A DNA stretch of 64,000 nucleotides from NCBI RefSeq assembly GCF_052324685.1, contig NC_135211.1, forward strand, positions 51,597,682-51,661,681. The letters are read 5' to 3'. The translations under genes and the position numbers were made by a program. The DNA is from Brachyhypopomus gauderio (Eukaryota > Chordata > Actinopteri > Gymnotiformes > Hypopomidae). Every line of letters starts with the position of its first letter. Within the stretch, counting starts at the first letter, position 1. This document shows, piece by piece, positions 19,921-30,763 of this stretch. Below the pieces are notes generated by a model. The model ran no database searches and had not been told where the DNA came from. It saw only the letters and a program-made list of their open reading frames with translations.

Positions 19921-22900
19921 TCAGTTAAAAATGTTATTCTCACAAATCCAAACAAAATGGTCAATACAAGGATAATCAGCCCAGGTCTTTACATTAGACC
20001 CATAGCCAGTATTAACACAGTCCTCATCTCCTGCATTACTGTTTGGTTCCCCACGATCCCAGAATCTGAAACAGAGAATCAGAGGTTCACCTGTGTTTCT
20101 AAAGGTAATGAGCAAGAGTCATTAACTCCATCATGATCAGACTTCAGTTCAGTGGTCTCTTACCCAGTGGTCAGTGCTGTACCGTCCACCCATTTCCAAG
20201 TTCCCTCTTTCTCACTGTCAGTCAAGCCAATCCAAGCACGCACGCTGCTGAGAGTTTTACTGATGAACTCCTGTCATTGTGGTAAAATGGTATAATTTAT
20301 TGTCTCCCCCTACCCACCTGTCCCTCTGCTCCACCCTCACATGTTAATCTGCTCCGCCCTCACCTGTTCCTCTCTGCTGTTTATGATCACCATGTCTGCT
20401 CCTCTCTCTCTGCAGTCCTGTCTGCTCTCACTCCAGGTCTTCTCTTCAGTAGAGATGTAGTAGATACTGGAGCTGAAGTATCTCCATCCTGATATAGAAA
20501 TCTATTTCTCAGAACACTTATTTAACAAAGACCCAGGTTCTATACTGCATTGTGAAAAAAATCTTAGTCTTGTTTATGGTACTGGGACAGCACTATATAA
20601 CATAAATAAACATTATTATATAATTCATGCATTCATGAAAATTGAAAGGACGTGTAGAAATGTCCAGTCTTTCGATCTTGCAGTGGTGACCAAACAAATT
20701 GACACGTCTCTCAGCATGTTCACGATAATCACATTGACACACTGATATGTGAATATACAGGAAGAGCAGCACAGAGCCTCACCTCTGACACAAGTGTGTT
20801 GAATTACTTGGACAGAAAAAAGAAGAAGCTTGGTGCCATAGTTTTTAGTAAATCAACTAAATCAAACTACCAGCTTTAGACACAATTTCCTTTGGAACTT
20901 CCTATTGGTAATGGTGTGCAAATAATAATAATAATAATAATAAATAATAATCTTTATTTGTATAGCACCTTTTATACATGCATGCAACTTTACAGTGTCA
21001 CGGTGCAGCCCCTGACCCCTCCCTTTGGGCGTGTGTTCATGTCGTCTACGTCCAGTCGTCTGCGTCTGTGTATCTTCGTGGTTGTGGTTGTGTCCGTGGG
21101 TTAATCAGAATCAACTGTGGCTGGTCTCGTCATCACGCGGGGATTATGTGGTTTGTCTATTTAGTGTGCGTTCGCGCAGTGTCCCGTGCTCGTCTTTGTT
21201 AGAGTCGTACACGTTTGTGTTTATGTTCTACGTGCACTGTAAGCGCTTCTTTGTGTCAATAAACGTATCGTTCGTCTCTAAAGACCGGACTCGTGTCTCG
21301 TCCTTCCTCCAGCGCCACAGCGTCACATACAGAATAAAAAATATTAAACATTAACATTAAAAGGAAACAAAGATAAGAAGTGTCAGGATCCCTCTTTGTC
21401 TCCTCCATTCGTTACAAGAAGACAAAAAACAAAATGTTAAAAGAAATTAAAGATAAAAAGGAAACAAACAATAAAATTGTCACGGTGGGTCGACCAGGAG
21501 GCCACTAGAGGGTGCGTGCCCTCACACGCTCACACACTACACACACGCCCCCTTGCACCAAGCCACTTCCCTGGTCCGACTGTAAAAAAAACCTAATTAC
21601 TGACACCTGTACACGATCACTTTGCACCCATTTTTATGTCCGCAGGTCCTGCAGTCCAGTGCTGCACATTCCTTCGAGGACTCAAGCGTCTCCTACATCC
21701 TGCACCTACTAAGGAGATCCCTTCGTCTCTGCTCTTAGTATTTAACTCTTTTATGAGCTTTGCTATTTCTGTTTTGCTTCATGCTCATTTCTGTTTTTCG
21801 TTGTCATGGATAATTAAGCTCCTGACATGCAACCAGTGCCTCGGGCCGCCTCTATACCCCGTCACAAAAATAATGTAATGGAAAATAGATGGAAAATAAT
21901 TAGAACAGACATAAAGTGTAACTAAATAAAATAAGGTAATAAAGTAAAGTAAATAAGATAACAATAACATGGAAAGCTATTAAAACTATTAAAATAATTA
22001 GAACAGAGTTAGAGTTAAAGGTAAATATGCACTTACCTAGTTCAGAAAACTTTCTTTGGAGTTGTTTTTGCTCTTTCTTTAGCTGGTCTCTTTCTACCTT
22101 CAGGGTGTTGTACTTGGTCAGTAACTGGCGTCTCTCTATAGTCTGGTTGTTGTACTTAGTCAGTAACTGGTCTCTCTCTATAGTCAGGTTGTTGTATCTG
22201 GTCTGTAGCTGGTCTCTCTCTGCAGTGAACTTGACCCACAGCACTATGATGACAGTCAGCAGGAGAACACACAGCAGCCCCAGACACACTGCAGTCAGTC
22301 TGGAACATCTGCTCCCTGTAGTTCTGGTTCCTGGGTTCATACACATTAAATCATTACATGATGTAATGTAATTTTTAAATTCTCTGTACATTCAGCATCA
22401 CCATAAGAAGGTGGATTTACTACTACCCACCATAAAACTCCCAACACAGTTTTTGTACTAATGTTGTTTAAAGTGGTGGTGTGTAACTCTGGAGGGAGTT
22501 GTGCAACAGATGATAAGCAGTTTTCATAAGCTGTTCTGTGAGTTGGTGTGGTCTACTTGGTAAGATGACATTGATCCTAAATTCTTCAGTTACTCAATCT
22601 ATAGTATACATGTTAAATTTAAGGTCACTAAGGTTTCACTATCGCACCAGTCTATGCTATATGCATGATTTTATACACCTTTTAGAATCTGCCATATAGT
22701 ATACTTGTAATTCATTTAACTAAGTTCATTGTTTCAGGGGATCACAATCTAAACTACTTCCTGGGCTGAAGTCTCCAATATGTTTTTGAAAGGCCTTCAT
22801 ATACCATTGCAAGACAATACAGTGCAGACTGAACCTGAGAAGTCTTGTTAACTAATCCCCACTGTTTCCAGGGACACAGCTATGTTTAGTCAAATGCCTG

Positions 22901-23186
22901 TAAGTGATTAGTCATATTAGTGCAGTAATTGGTCAGTGGAAAATCCCCATAAAAATTTGCTCTTACCTCTGTACTGAGGATCTGCTGTATGAACTTTCTC
23001 AGTGTTCACACGATGAACATATTTGTTTTGGACGGGTGTGTGTTTCTTTGAGTCTAATTCACTAGAGGGCTCCTTTCCACTTCTGATCTCGCAAGTTTCT
23101 AAATGTTCCACATTCGCATAAATGTCTTCATATTCATTATCACTGTCTGAATCTGCTCTTCTGTCTGAATGTTGATAAATATCCAT
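19921..23186 (-). CDS. Lectin gene B, complete CD209-like type II membrane C-type lectin, 5 exons
   Basis: Exons in order: 23186-22967 (ATG, cytoplasmic tail), 22330-22037 (membrane helix and neck), 20488-20364, 20270-20164 and 20065-19921 (CTLD, stop TGA). Every intron has GT and AG ends, the phases agree (1, 1, 0, 2), and the lengths 220+294+125+107+145 give 297 codons, that is 296 residues. The tail carries [11 protein letters not shown] (tandem Tyr-x-x-Ile/Val motifs, possible signalling or endocytic sites). The helix is near [20 protein letters not shown] and is followed by about three 14-residue coiled-coil repeats. The CTLD has WIGL, WKWVDG and EPN (mannose type), but WND is replaced by WAD, and the first CTLD Cys appears as Ser (WSESRQDC). 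Expected role: Ca2+-dependent glycan recognition on myeloid-type cells. The loss of the Cys may weaken the fold or sugar binding. Confidence 0.9.
20996..21327 (+). mobile_element. Solo LTR (TGTCACGGTGCAG family)
   Basis: 332 bp starting TGTCACGGTGCAGCCCC, with a TATTTAG box and CAATAAA, ending CAGCGTCACA. Perfect 5-bp duplication TACAG at 20991-20995 and 21328-21332. The same family supplies the LTR at 41066-51418. It lies in intron 2 of lectin gene B, antisense to it. Confidence 0.9.
21478..21866 (+). mobile_element. Solo LTR (TGTCACGGTGGGT family)
   Basis: 389 bp starting TGTCACGGTGGGTCGACC and ending CCCCGTCACA, with the 5-bp duplication AAAAT at 21473-21477 and 21867-21871. It lies in intron 2 of lectin gene B, only 150 bp from the previous solo LTR. 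Confidence 0.88.
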
Positions 23187-23189
23187 CCC

Positions 23190-23898
23190 AATCTTCAGTT
23201 GTACAGTTGTACTTCTTTTGAATAGTGTGTGAATACACAACACTCTCCACTCTCCTGTGGGTGTTAAATTAACTTTATTCCACTGACAGCAGGAAGTGAC
23301 AGGGGCGTTTTCTGTATAAACCCTTGATGACAGTGGTATTAACTGTTGCGTAAATGCTTTGCATTACATACTGTGCTTTGTATGAGCAAAAACATGTCTG
23401 CTAATTTAGATTAACAGTAAGTCACTTGCGCTCTCTCTCTCTCTTGTTCTGTGTAGTGGAGACAGCAAAGGCTATTTTACTATCACATGTAGAGTGGACT
23501 CCTGTGAGAGACTGACCCATCCTAATCTCTTTGATTGTATGTAAAGATAAACACTGGTTCTCTACCCAGCAACAGGCTCCAAGGAATTCACACTCCTAAT
23601 GACTTTCTTCTCCCAAAGCTTAGAAGGCTAAAATTATCTGATCATCTGAGAGTAAAACAAAGACCATTAACGTGTTCTGTTAACGTTAAGTCATTAACAT
23701 GACTACAATAATGAAGTAGTGTGATTCAGTGTAACCATGTTTAGTTCATATTATGCATGTGTGCTATACTGTGACCCAGGTCAGGGAGAGCGCTGGGGGT
23801 AAGAGCACTCTGTTAACTGGTAGTCACTAGGCTACTATACTTGGGTCGTTTAGCTTTCTCTGTGTTCAACTGATTACTGCTCAGATTCAGCAACTTGT
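23190..23898. other. Upstream region of lectin gene B
   Basis: Contains the presumed 5' UTR and promoter of the minus-strand lectin. A GCAGGAAGTG ETS/PU.1-like site is visible at about 23288-23297. No further genes are seen; a short CT run lies near 23431-23444. Confidence 0.4.
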
Positions 23899-24666
23899 TA
23901 AAAAATTAAAACTGAAGTTAGGTTTTTTCTTTCGAATAAAATCATGTCTCTCTTTTGAATCTAGAAAGAGACTGGTTTCTGCTACATTTATATCTGTATT
24001 AGATTACGGTGATGTTTTGTATATGCACGCCTCTTCTCAAAGCTTACAGTCTCTGGATACTGTCTATCACGGAGCTCTGAGGTTCATCACCAATTTTAAA
24101 TCTCTTACACATCATTGTATGCTGTATGCGCGTGTTGGATGGTCTTCGTTGTATGCTCGTAGAAAATATCATTGGTCTATTTTAGTTTATAAGTCTATTT
24201 TAGGTCTACTCCCATCCTACCTTCTGACCTATATCAGTCATAGGAGTATTGATTCTTACAATCTACGCTCCCAGAATCTTTTTTTATTGTCTGTTCCTAA
24301 AGTTAGAACTGAACTGGGAAAAAAGGCATTTAGGTTTGCAGCTCCATTTACTTGGAATGAGCTACAAAAAGACTTGAAACTTAAAGATCTGGTTTCTTTG
24401 GGCTCTTTTAAGAGGATGTTGAGCAACTTGGAGGTGGATGCTTCTAGTTGCAAATGTTTTGACTGATTAATTGATTTGACTTATTGTCTTGATTCTATGT
24501 TCTGATGTATTGAAAACTTGTTATTGTCTTTATGTATGATTGTTTTTATTGTAAATTGTGAATGTACTGCTGCCTGTCTTGGCCAGGACACTCTTGAAAA
24601 AGAGATTTTTAATCTCAATGAGGTTTTTCTGGTTAAATAAAGGTTAAATAAAAAAATAAAAAAAAT
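23899..24666 (+). pseudogene. LINE 3' end: reverse-transcriptase C-terminal region and tail
   Basis: An open frame from about 23932 to a stop at 24464-24466 encodes the C-terminal part of a fish non-LTR ORF2: LDYGDVLYMHA, VYHGALRFIT, YKSILGLLPSYL and FAAPFTWNELQ. It is followed by an untranslated tail with GGCCAGGACACTCTTGAAAA, GAGATTTTTAATCTCAATGA and TGGTTAAATAAAGGTTAAAT ending in poly-A. This is a 5'-truncated copy of an apurinic-endonuclease-type LINE (L2 or a related clade; clade not certain). Confidence 0.8.
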
Positions 24667-25171
24667 TCATCAGTTGCTTCCGCGAACTCTAGGGAAGTCC
24701 ATATTAGGAGATACACAGATGTGAGACAAAGTAGCCTGCTGGGTGCCTATGTTTTGGAACATGCTGTGCTTAAGATAACCTGCTTGTTAGAACTGCTGAA
24801 TTGTGTTTAAGATTGTATATAAGCAGGGGGACTGCCCCCCTGCCTTCAGAGTTGTCATGCTTGAATGAGACTCTCATGTCTGGGTCTGTCTTTGTCCTAT
24901 TTATATATACACTGCTCAAAAAAATAAAGGGAACACTCAAATAACACATCCTAGATCTGAATGAATGAAATATTCTCATTGAATACTTTGTTCTGTACAA
25001 AGTTGAATGTGCGGACAACAAAATCACATAAAAATCATCAATGGAAATCAAATTTATTAACCAATGGAGGCCTGGATTTGGAGCCACACACAAAATTAAA
25101 GTGGAAAAACACATTACAGGCTGATCCAACTTTGATGTAATGTCCTTAAAACATGTCAAAATGAGGCTCAG

Positions 25172-26153
25172 TAGGGGAGAGTGGGGTGAGTTGTGCCAGT
25201 TTTTACTTAAAGTGACTTTAAAGTGAGACTATGACAGTAATGCTTCCAACTAAAATATGTACATATATTTCAGGATGTGGGGCATCCCTGGAATCAGTCA
25301 CTTTGGATGTGAAATATAGTATTCACGAAATACAGCTTTTTGAAAAAAAGTGGTCTCGTGGCACAACTTGCCCCCAGTGCGGGGTAAGTTGTGCCATTGG
25401 AGAGAATACATTGGGGTAAATTGTGCCATTGATTACTGAAGTAAAATAATATATTTTGATCTCAAGAACTGGAATGCTATATAAAAGCTAGACAAATTCA
25501 ATACAAAATTACTAATTTAAGGTTTATTTAAAGTTACTTTACAACATCAAAGGCTAATTTTCTACAAGCCTATTGTGCCACATGAGCACACAAAAGATAA
25601 ATTTTCTTAAACAAGGCCTAACACTTCAGAACAAAGTTCAGTTCAAAATGAAACAAAAACAGTAGCAAATATTACGTTTTTTTTAGCATAATTAGCATAT
25701 ATCTTAATTTTTCCCTTATTGATCCATTGCAGTTTACATTTACATAAGTTGAACCTATACGCTTTAAATAAGTCCAGTTCTTTTATATCCTATTTCTTTT
25801 CCATCTATCTTTTTCTTCTCCATGTATTGTTTTAATGACATCCTGTATATGCTCATCTCCCTCGCCACCTGACCAATAGACTTCCCTTCTACACCTCTTC
25901 ACTACTCTGTCCATGTCCTCTAGAGGAGTGGAAGCCCTGCATGTCTTCGTCTTATAACTCCGTGGCATGATGGTCTATTTCTATTTTGGGTCTAAAATTA
26001 AGAATGTCACATAGTTTAAGTGATTAAATATAAGAATACAATGTACAACTACAAAAAAAAACAATATGTTTAAAATATTCATAAGTGGGTGTGAGTTGTG
26101 CCACTGGCACAACTTACCCCAGGCCCTATGGCACAAATCACCCCAACCCCACC
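25172..26153 (-). mobile_element. TIR DNA element with pogo-like protein remnant
   Basis: Inverted ends of about 25 bp (GGGGAGAGTGGGGTGAGTTG at the left; complement of TGGCACAAATCACCCCAACC at the right). A minus-strand frame at 25968-25783 begins MPRSYKTKTCRASTPLEDM, resembling the start of the psq-type helix-turn-helix of pogo-like transposases, and ends after 61 residues. Class assignment is tentative. It lies in the Tc1 3' part. Confidence 0.55.
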
Positions 26154-26476
26154 ATTTGGGAAAAAATGCATCATCCAGTAGTTTTGGGCTAACATCATGC
26201 TAGCTGCATAGACTCATAGTGTAGCTTACCAAAGTACTAAAACATGTGTAAAATGTTTTCATACTTCTCTATAACTGTTTGGACACAACAATCAAAAATC
26301 CTTGATCATAGGAATTTTACTTTGAAAGGCAAAAAAACAGTTTTTTGAACTTAAAAGTGTCTTCCACGTCTCCTGGTGTACTGGCCTGTCTCCTGGTAGC
26401 GCCTCCAGCCTCTGGACACTACACTGACAGACATAGCAAACCTTCTTGCCACAGCTCGCATTGATGTGCTGTAGCG

Positions 26477-28427
26477 GATACATATGTTAGTTCATGGATT
26501 ATGAACGGGGCACCATCCTGATTGCTCAGGAACCAGTATTGTGATAACGGAGATAGGTGGAATATGGTTTGATCAGTCTCATTACTAAAGGGTTAAGTTC
26601 TGGTTCCGCGCAGTGACCTAATACCATCGACCATAATATGCATTTACCACCGTGACCAGATGAATAAATGTCCACATTTATTAAATGGTTAATATTACAA
26701 TTGATACAAAGCATATGAATGATTTGGCTCAAATTGAAACTAAACCTATATGTGAATCTACTAATTTAAACCAGGGATATAATAGTGAACAACAAAGAAT
26801 ATAAAATTAAACAACAACAGCGAATGATAAATAACTGTCGGTGATCATGAGATTTATTTATTTGACTATCCTAAGACTTGCCTAACTAGCATAGGACCCA
26901 GGGATGGACACGAGGTCTTTAGAGAGAGAATAGAAAAGAGAAAGAGAAGGTTTGGGCAGGTTAATGGTAACAGTATTTACTATTTTGGACTCTGGGAGAA
27001 ATAGAAGCTGGCAACCCCAAAACAGCACATGAACTGAGCGTCTTACTTCAAAGAAGAGGCGTGGTGATGCGGACCAACCGGTGCGCGTTCACGATTCGTT
27101 TCTTGAGGCAGCTAAGGTCTGCGGAGCAGGTCACGTGAGACGGCTCGAGTCGCGAAGACTTAGCGGTGACGTCACAGTCGCAGCTGGAGTGCGCAAACTT
27201 GTGCAGATGACTTGACTGAGAAAGAAGATGAGCTTGACTTGAACGACTAGACGAAATAAAAGTACTTTTGACGACGAAACGTAGAATAAAGAAAATAAAA
27301 TAAAATAAAGAAGAATCTTCTGTTGGACTCGGTGAGAGCATTAGTTGCGGTTTCTTGGCATCGCTCTTCTGGACACTGCGGTGTTCGGCGTGAGTCCCAC
27401 GAACAGTCGCGATCGTTTGGCGTGTTCGAGTCTTTGAGTCTCGGCGACTCTGGCGAAGTTCTCCAAGTCTTCCCAAATTACCAGGCTGCCAAGCTCATTG
27501 TTTCGCTTCGAGCATGGGCTTTTAAAACAAGTTTTAGGGGCGTAATTGTAAGGCACTTTCATGTTCATTAGGCCATTGATCATTGGCCTTTATTGATGAA
27601 TATTCATGACCTTTGCCCAGACGGGGGGAGAGAGAGAGAGAGAGAGAAAGAGAGGAGCGAGGGGTGCCCGTCTTTCCAGGTCTAGTTAATGACTTAACCA
27701 AAGAAGACAGATTAACACAATATGAAGACAAAAGGGAATTCCTAAATAAATTGTCTTACATACTCTGCCTAAACAAGAATTAATTTGGTTCTATTAGTCT
27801 ACATATTGAGCCATTCTTAATTTCCACTTTTGGACAATAAATTACACATAATGCACAGACAGGCATGAATGTGAGGTCACATACGTACACATAGGAATGA
27901 TTACATTCGATGAGTAACATACAAACTAATACATAGATATGCATCAATGTGGTGTGTTTATACAGTAACACGTATTCTAATAAGATCACTTAATACTGAA
28001 TACATGAAAGATCATAAGTTGTGTCTTTATATCAACCACATGGCACAGTGTTCACATTTAGGCACATGGTCATGTGGTCCTTTGTCCTTAAAGGCTGGAA
28101 AGCTGAATACTGGTTTCAAGAATAATTTCCTTCCTTCTAAAGTCCTTCCTGACTGTGGTCCCAGTGTCCTCCGACGAAGGTTGGTTTTGACCAGCCTCTC
28201 TTAGATGGCCTCTCTCCCAAGCTCAGGAGATCATAAGGCCAGCATTGTAGGCTTTTGGGAGGTAAACACCATTACGGATGTGGGTCCTTTGGGGCCTGTT
28301 GCTGTTGTAAAGAATCAGTGTTTATCTTTACATACCATTAAAGAAATCTGGGTGAGTCAGTTGCTCAGTTCTAGGCAAAGGATTCCATTTTGGGTGTCAC
28401 AGTGAAATGGCGTTTAGCTGTCTCCAC
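26477..28427 (-). mobile_element. Long LTR-like insertion (about 1.95 kb)
   Basis: It interrupts Tc1 coding sequence; the flanks rejoin with TGC repeated on each side. Ends are TGTAGCGG and CCACTACA. 26490-27000 is homologous, in reverse complement, to 32385-32850, so the family recurs here. AATAAAT signals lie near 26665 and 26857. No coding frame is credible. Very long solo LTR is the best guess; the 3-bp duplication is unusual. Confidence 0.5.
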
Positions 28428-28865
28428 TACATGCCATCCTGGATGAACTGCACTACCTGAGCCACTTGTGTGGGTTGTAGAGTCCGTCTCATGCTACCAT
28501 GAGTGTGAAAGGACCACCAACATTCAAAAGTGACCAAAATATCAGCCAGAAAGCATAGGTACTGAGAAGTGGTCTGTGGTCCCCACCTGGAGAGCCACTC
28601 CTTTATAGGGGGGGTCTTGCTAATTGCCTCTCATTTCTACCTGTTGTCTATTTCATTTGCACAACAGCAGGTGAAACTAATTCACAATCAGTGTTGCTTC
28701 CTAACTGAACAAGTTGGTTTCACAGAAGTGTGGTTGACTTGGAGTTATATTGTGTTGTTTAAGTGTTCCCTTTATTTTTTTGTGCAGTGTATTTATATAT
28801 TTGTAATAAATTAATCATTTAACCACGTCTGAGTCCTCATCTATTTCTAGAAAATTTCCACGACA

Positions 28866-29164
28866 GGTGCGAACCGGTATACCGCCCAGCACTAATCTTT
28901 GTAACTCCAAATCTGAACTGTACACATAATTGGAATTCAGCCTACTGGAAACAACTCGGCGAACTCAATCTAAATAAACCAAACTCGAAAACCTTCCAAC
29001 CATGGGAATGGTAATTATTCATAAAACCAGTATTCAGTTTTCCAGCCCTTAAAGGACCCAGAAAAACGGACCCATGTCTAAACTATGAACCTCTGCCCTT
29101 CAGATCCATGCCTGAACCATGTGCCTCTGAAATTTGAAAATTATGTGATATGTGGTTGATATAA
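28866..29164. other. Stretch between LTR and Gypsy debris
   Basis: No gene recognised. It may be internal sequence belonging to the LTR ending at 28865. Confidence 0.35.
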
Positions 29165-29300
29165 AGACACAATAAAGACACAATTCGGCCAGAGGAGGAT
29201 GGGTTCCCCCCTTGAGTCTTGGTTCCTCTCAAGGTTTCTTCCTCATGCCCTTAAGGAGTTTTTCCTTGCCAGTGTCGCCCTTGGCTTGCTCACTGGGGGC
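29165..29300 (+). repeat. Conserved teleost dispersed repeat
   Basis: Contains GGCCAGAGGAGGATGGGTTC, GGTTCCTCTCAAGGTTTCTT and GGAGTTTTTCCTTGCCAGTG, a block I recognise as recurring widely in fish genomes. It abuts the truncated 3' end of the Gypsy coding region. Its class is not assigned. Confidence 0.55.
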
Positions 29301-30700
29301 TTGGACTTGGACACTTTTTACAACAACTGTTGTGTCTAAATATGTTGTGTCAAAATATGTCAATACTGGACCTGGTTCAAGTGTGATGAGGTCTTTGATC
29401 TTCTGGAAAGCTGTCTCATGCTGTACATCCCATATAAACTCACTGGACTCTTTCAACAGGTGCCGCAGGGGTGCATTGATACTTGCAAGTCCTGGAGCAG
29501 CCTCGAGCTCACCTTTGTCTTTTGGAGACTTCATGTCTCTCACGGCGGTGATCTTGGCAGGGTCTGGCTTGACTCCGACTTTGGTGATGAGGTGACCAAA
29601 GTAGCTGACCTCAGTAGCGCAGACGATGCTCTTCTCTGGATTAGGCTTGACTCCTCGTTCTCTGGAGCTTTGCAGCATTGCACGTAGGTTTTTGTCATGT
29701 TCCTGTTTGGTCTTTCCGTAGATGAGGATGTCGTCCACTATCACCATGACGCCTTGTAGGTCCTCGTAGGTCTCGTTCACCTTTCTCTGAAACTCATCCT
29801 GTGCTGATTTCAGGCCAAAGGGTAGACGCAGGAAACGGTAGCGTCCAAACATCGTGTTGAATGTTATCAACCTGGAAGACTCCTCTGTGAGCTTTATAGC
29901 CCAGTAGCCTGATCTTGCATCCATTACACTAAAGTAACTTGCCCCAGCGAGCCTGGTTGTGATGTCATCTAGCTTTGGTAATGGGTAGTGTGGACATTTG
30001 ATTACTTTGTTCAAGTCACGAGGGTCTAGGCATATCCTCAGCTTGCCTGTGCGGGGTTTTTCTGCTGCTACCAACAGTATATATACACACACACACATAT
30101 ATATAAATAAAGGATATGCTTGGATATTCTGAGTTTTTCTGAGTTGACCCAGTCTGTTGGCTCGGTGACTCTCTTGATGATGTTCTGCTTCTCCATGCTC
30201 TGTAGCTCCTCTCGCAGGCGATCTCTCAGCGCAACAGGAACACGCCGTGGTGGATGGACTACAGGCACTACATCAGGGTCAATGTGGATGGTGCATTCCC
30301 CTGGGAATAATCCTATTCCTTTGAACACATCTGCAAATTCCTCCATTACAGGTTGCTCAGGTTGGTTTGACACAGAGAGGATGAGCTCAATCAGTCCGAA
30401 ATCTAGGCATGCTCTTAAACCTAACACTGGGGGAGCCTGTGTGTCAACTACATGCAGTTTCAAAGTCATCTGTTTGTCTTTGTACTGGCATTTTATGTTA
30501 CACTTGCCTCTGACGACGAGCTGCTCACCACCATAACTGTAGAGAGGGCGTGTTGAAGGCTGAAGCACGTCGTGTATTCCCAATTCCTTGAAGACGCGTG
30601 TGGGAATGATGTTGGCTGTAGCACCGGTATCCAGTTTGAACTTGATTGCACTTTGTTTTGGTCCGACCAGCAGGCTTGTGAATACTTGTTCTATGTCATG
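29300..30700 (-). pseudogene. Ty3/Gypsy protease and reverse transcriptase, degenerate
   Basis: Minus-strand frames give an aspartic protease with LDTGATANIIPTRVF (about 30640-30600), the RT thumb-side linker (HPPRRVPVALRDRL), then RT blocks LRICLDPRDLNK, FSVMDARSGYWAI, LPFGLKSAQDEFQ, the catalytic IVDDILIYG and SYFGHLI. About 65 bp inserted at 30073-30137 breaks the frame, and a deletion follows KDKGELE. RNase H and integrase are missing; the element is truncated at the left by the repeat at 29165. Confidence 0.88.
30073..30137. repeat. Small insertion in Gypsy RT, shared with 34739-34787
   Basis: A CA/TA-rich segment followed by ATAAATAAAGGATATGCTTG interrupts the RT frame. Nearly the same 50 bp occurs at 34739-34787. 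AACTCA is doubled at the edge on the minus strand. Confidence 0.65.
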
Positions 30701-30763
30701 AGCTCTGCTTCTCTGTGTTACCGCATCAATAAACAGTTCGTCCTCACTATCTGCATCGTTGTG

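Larger units (their letters stand above)
20918..22018. mobile_element. Non-LTR 3'-tail-like repeat split by two solo LTRs
   Basis: Pieces 20918-20995, 21328-21477 and 21867-22018 form one repeat beginning with (AAT)n and CTTTATTTGTATAGCACCTT and followed by A-rich sequence; a close relative lies at 35549-35830. The (AAT)n edge suggests a reversed non-LTR 3' end. It sits in intron 2 of lectin gene B. Confidence 0.6.
24910..28789 (-). mobile_element. Tc1-like element (minus orientation) with nested insertions and loss of most of its transposase
   Basis: Ends CACTGCTCAAAAAAATAAAG at 24910 and the complementary end finishing GCAGTG at 28789 are flanked by TA (24908-24909, 28790-28791). 24910-25171 is the 3' part. 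26359-26476 and 28428-28560 encode, on the minus strand, the N-terminal helix-turn-helix region and start seen in the copy at 58006. The DDE part is missing, apparently replaced around 25172-26358, and the N-terminal coding region is cut by the element at 26477-28427. Confidence 0.85.
24670..28865 (+). mobile_element. LTR of a retroelement, split by a Tc1 insertion
   Basis: Left part about 24670-24909 has a TATA box (GTATATAAGCAGGG near 24816-24830). Right part 28790-28865 carries AATAAATTAATC and ends CACGACA, followed by GGTGCGAACCGG. The two parts join across a TA dinucleotide, consistent with the Tc1 insertion. The 5' boundary is approximate and no target duplication was found, so it may be one LTR of a truncated element. 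Confidence 0.55.

Noticed and set aside
22027..22371. Plus-strand frame of 114 codons ([10 protein letters not shown] repeats) and its equivalents at 60188-60499
   Set aside because: It is the antisense shadow of the lectin neck exon, whose minus-strand translation has the expected helix, repeats and splice sites.
29212..30536. Plus-strand frames opposite the Gypsy RT
   Set aside because: They are antisense to clear protease and RT motifs on the minus strand.
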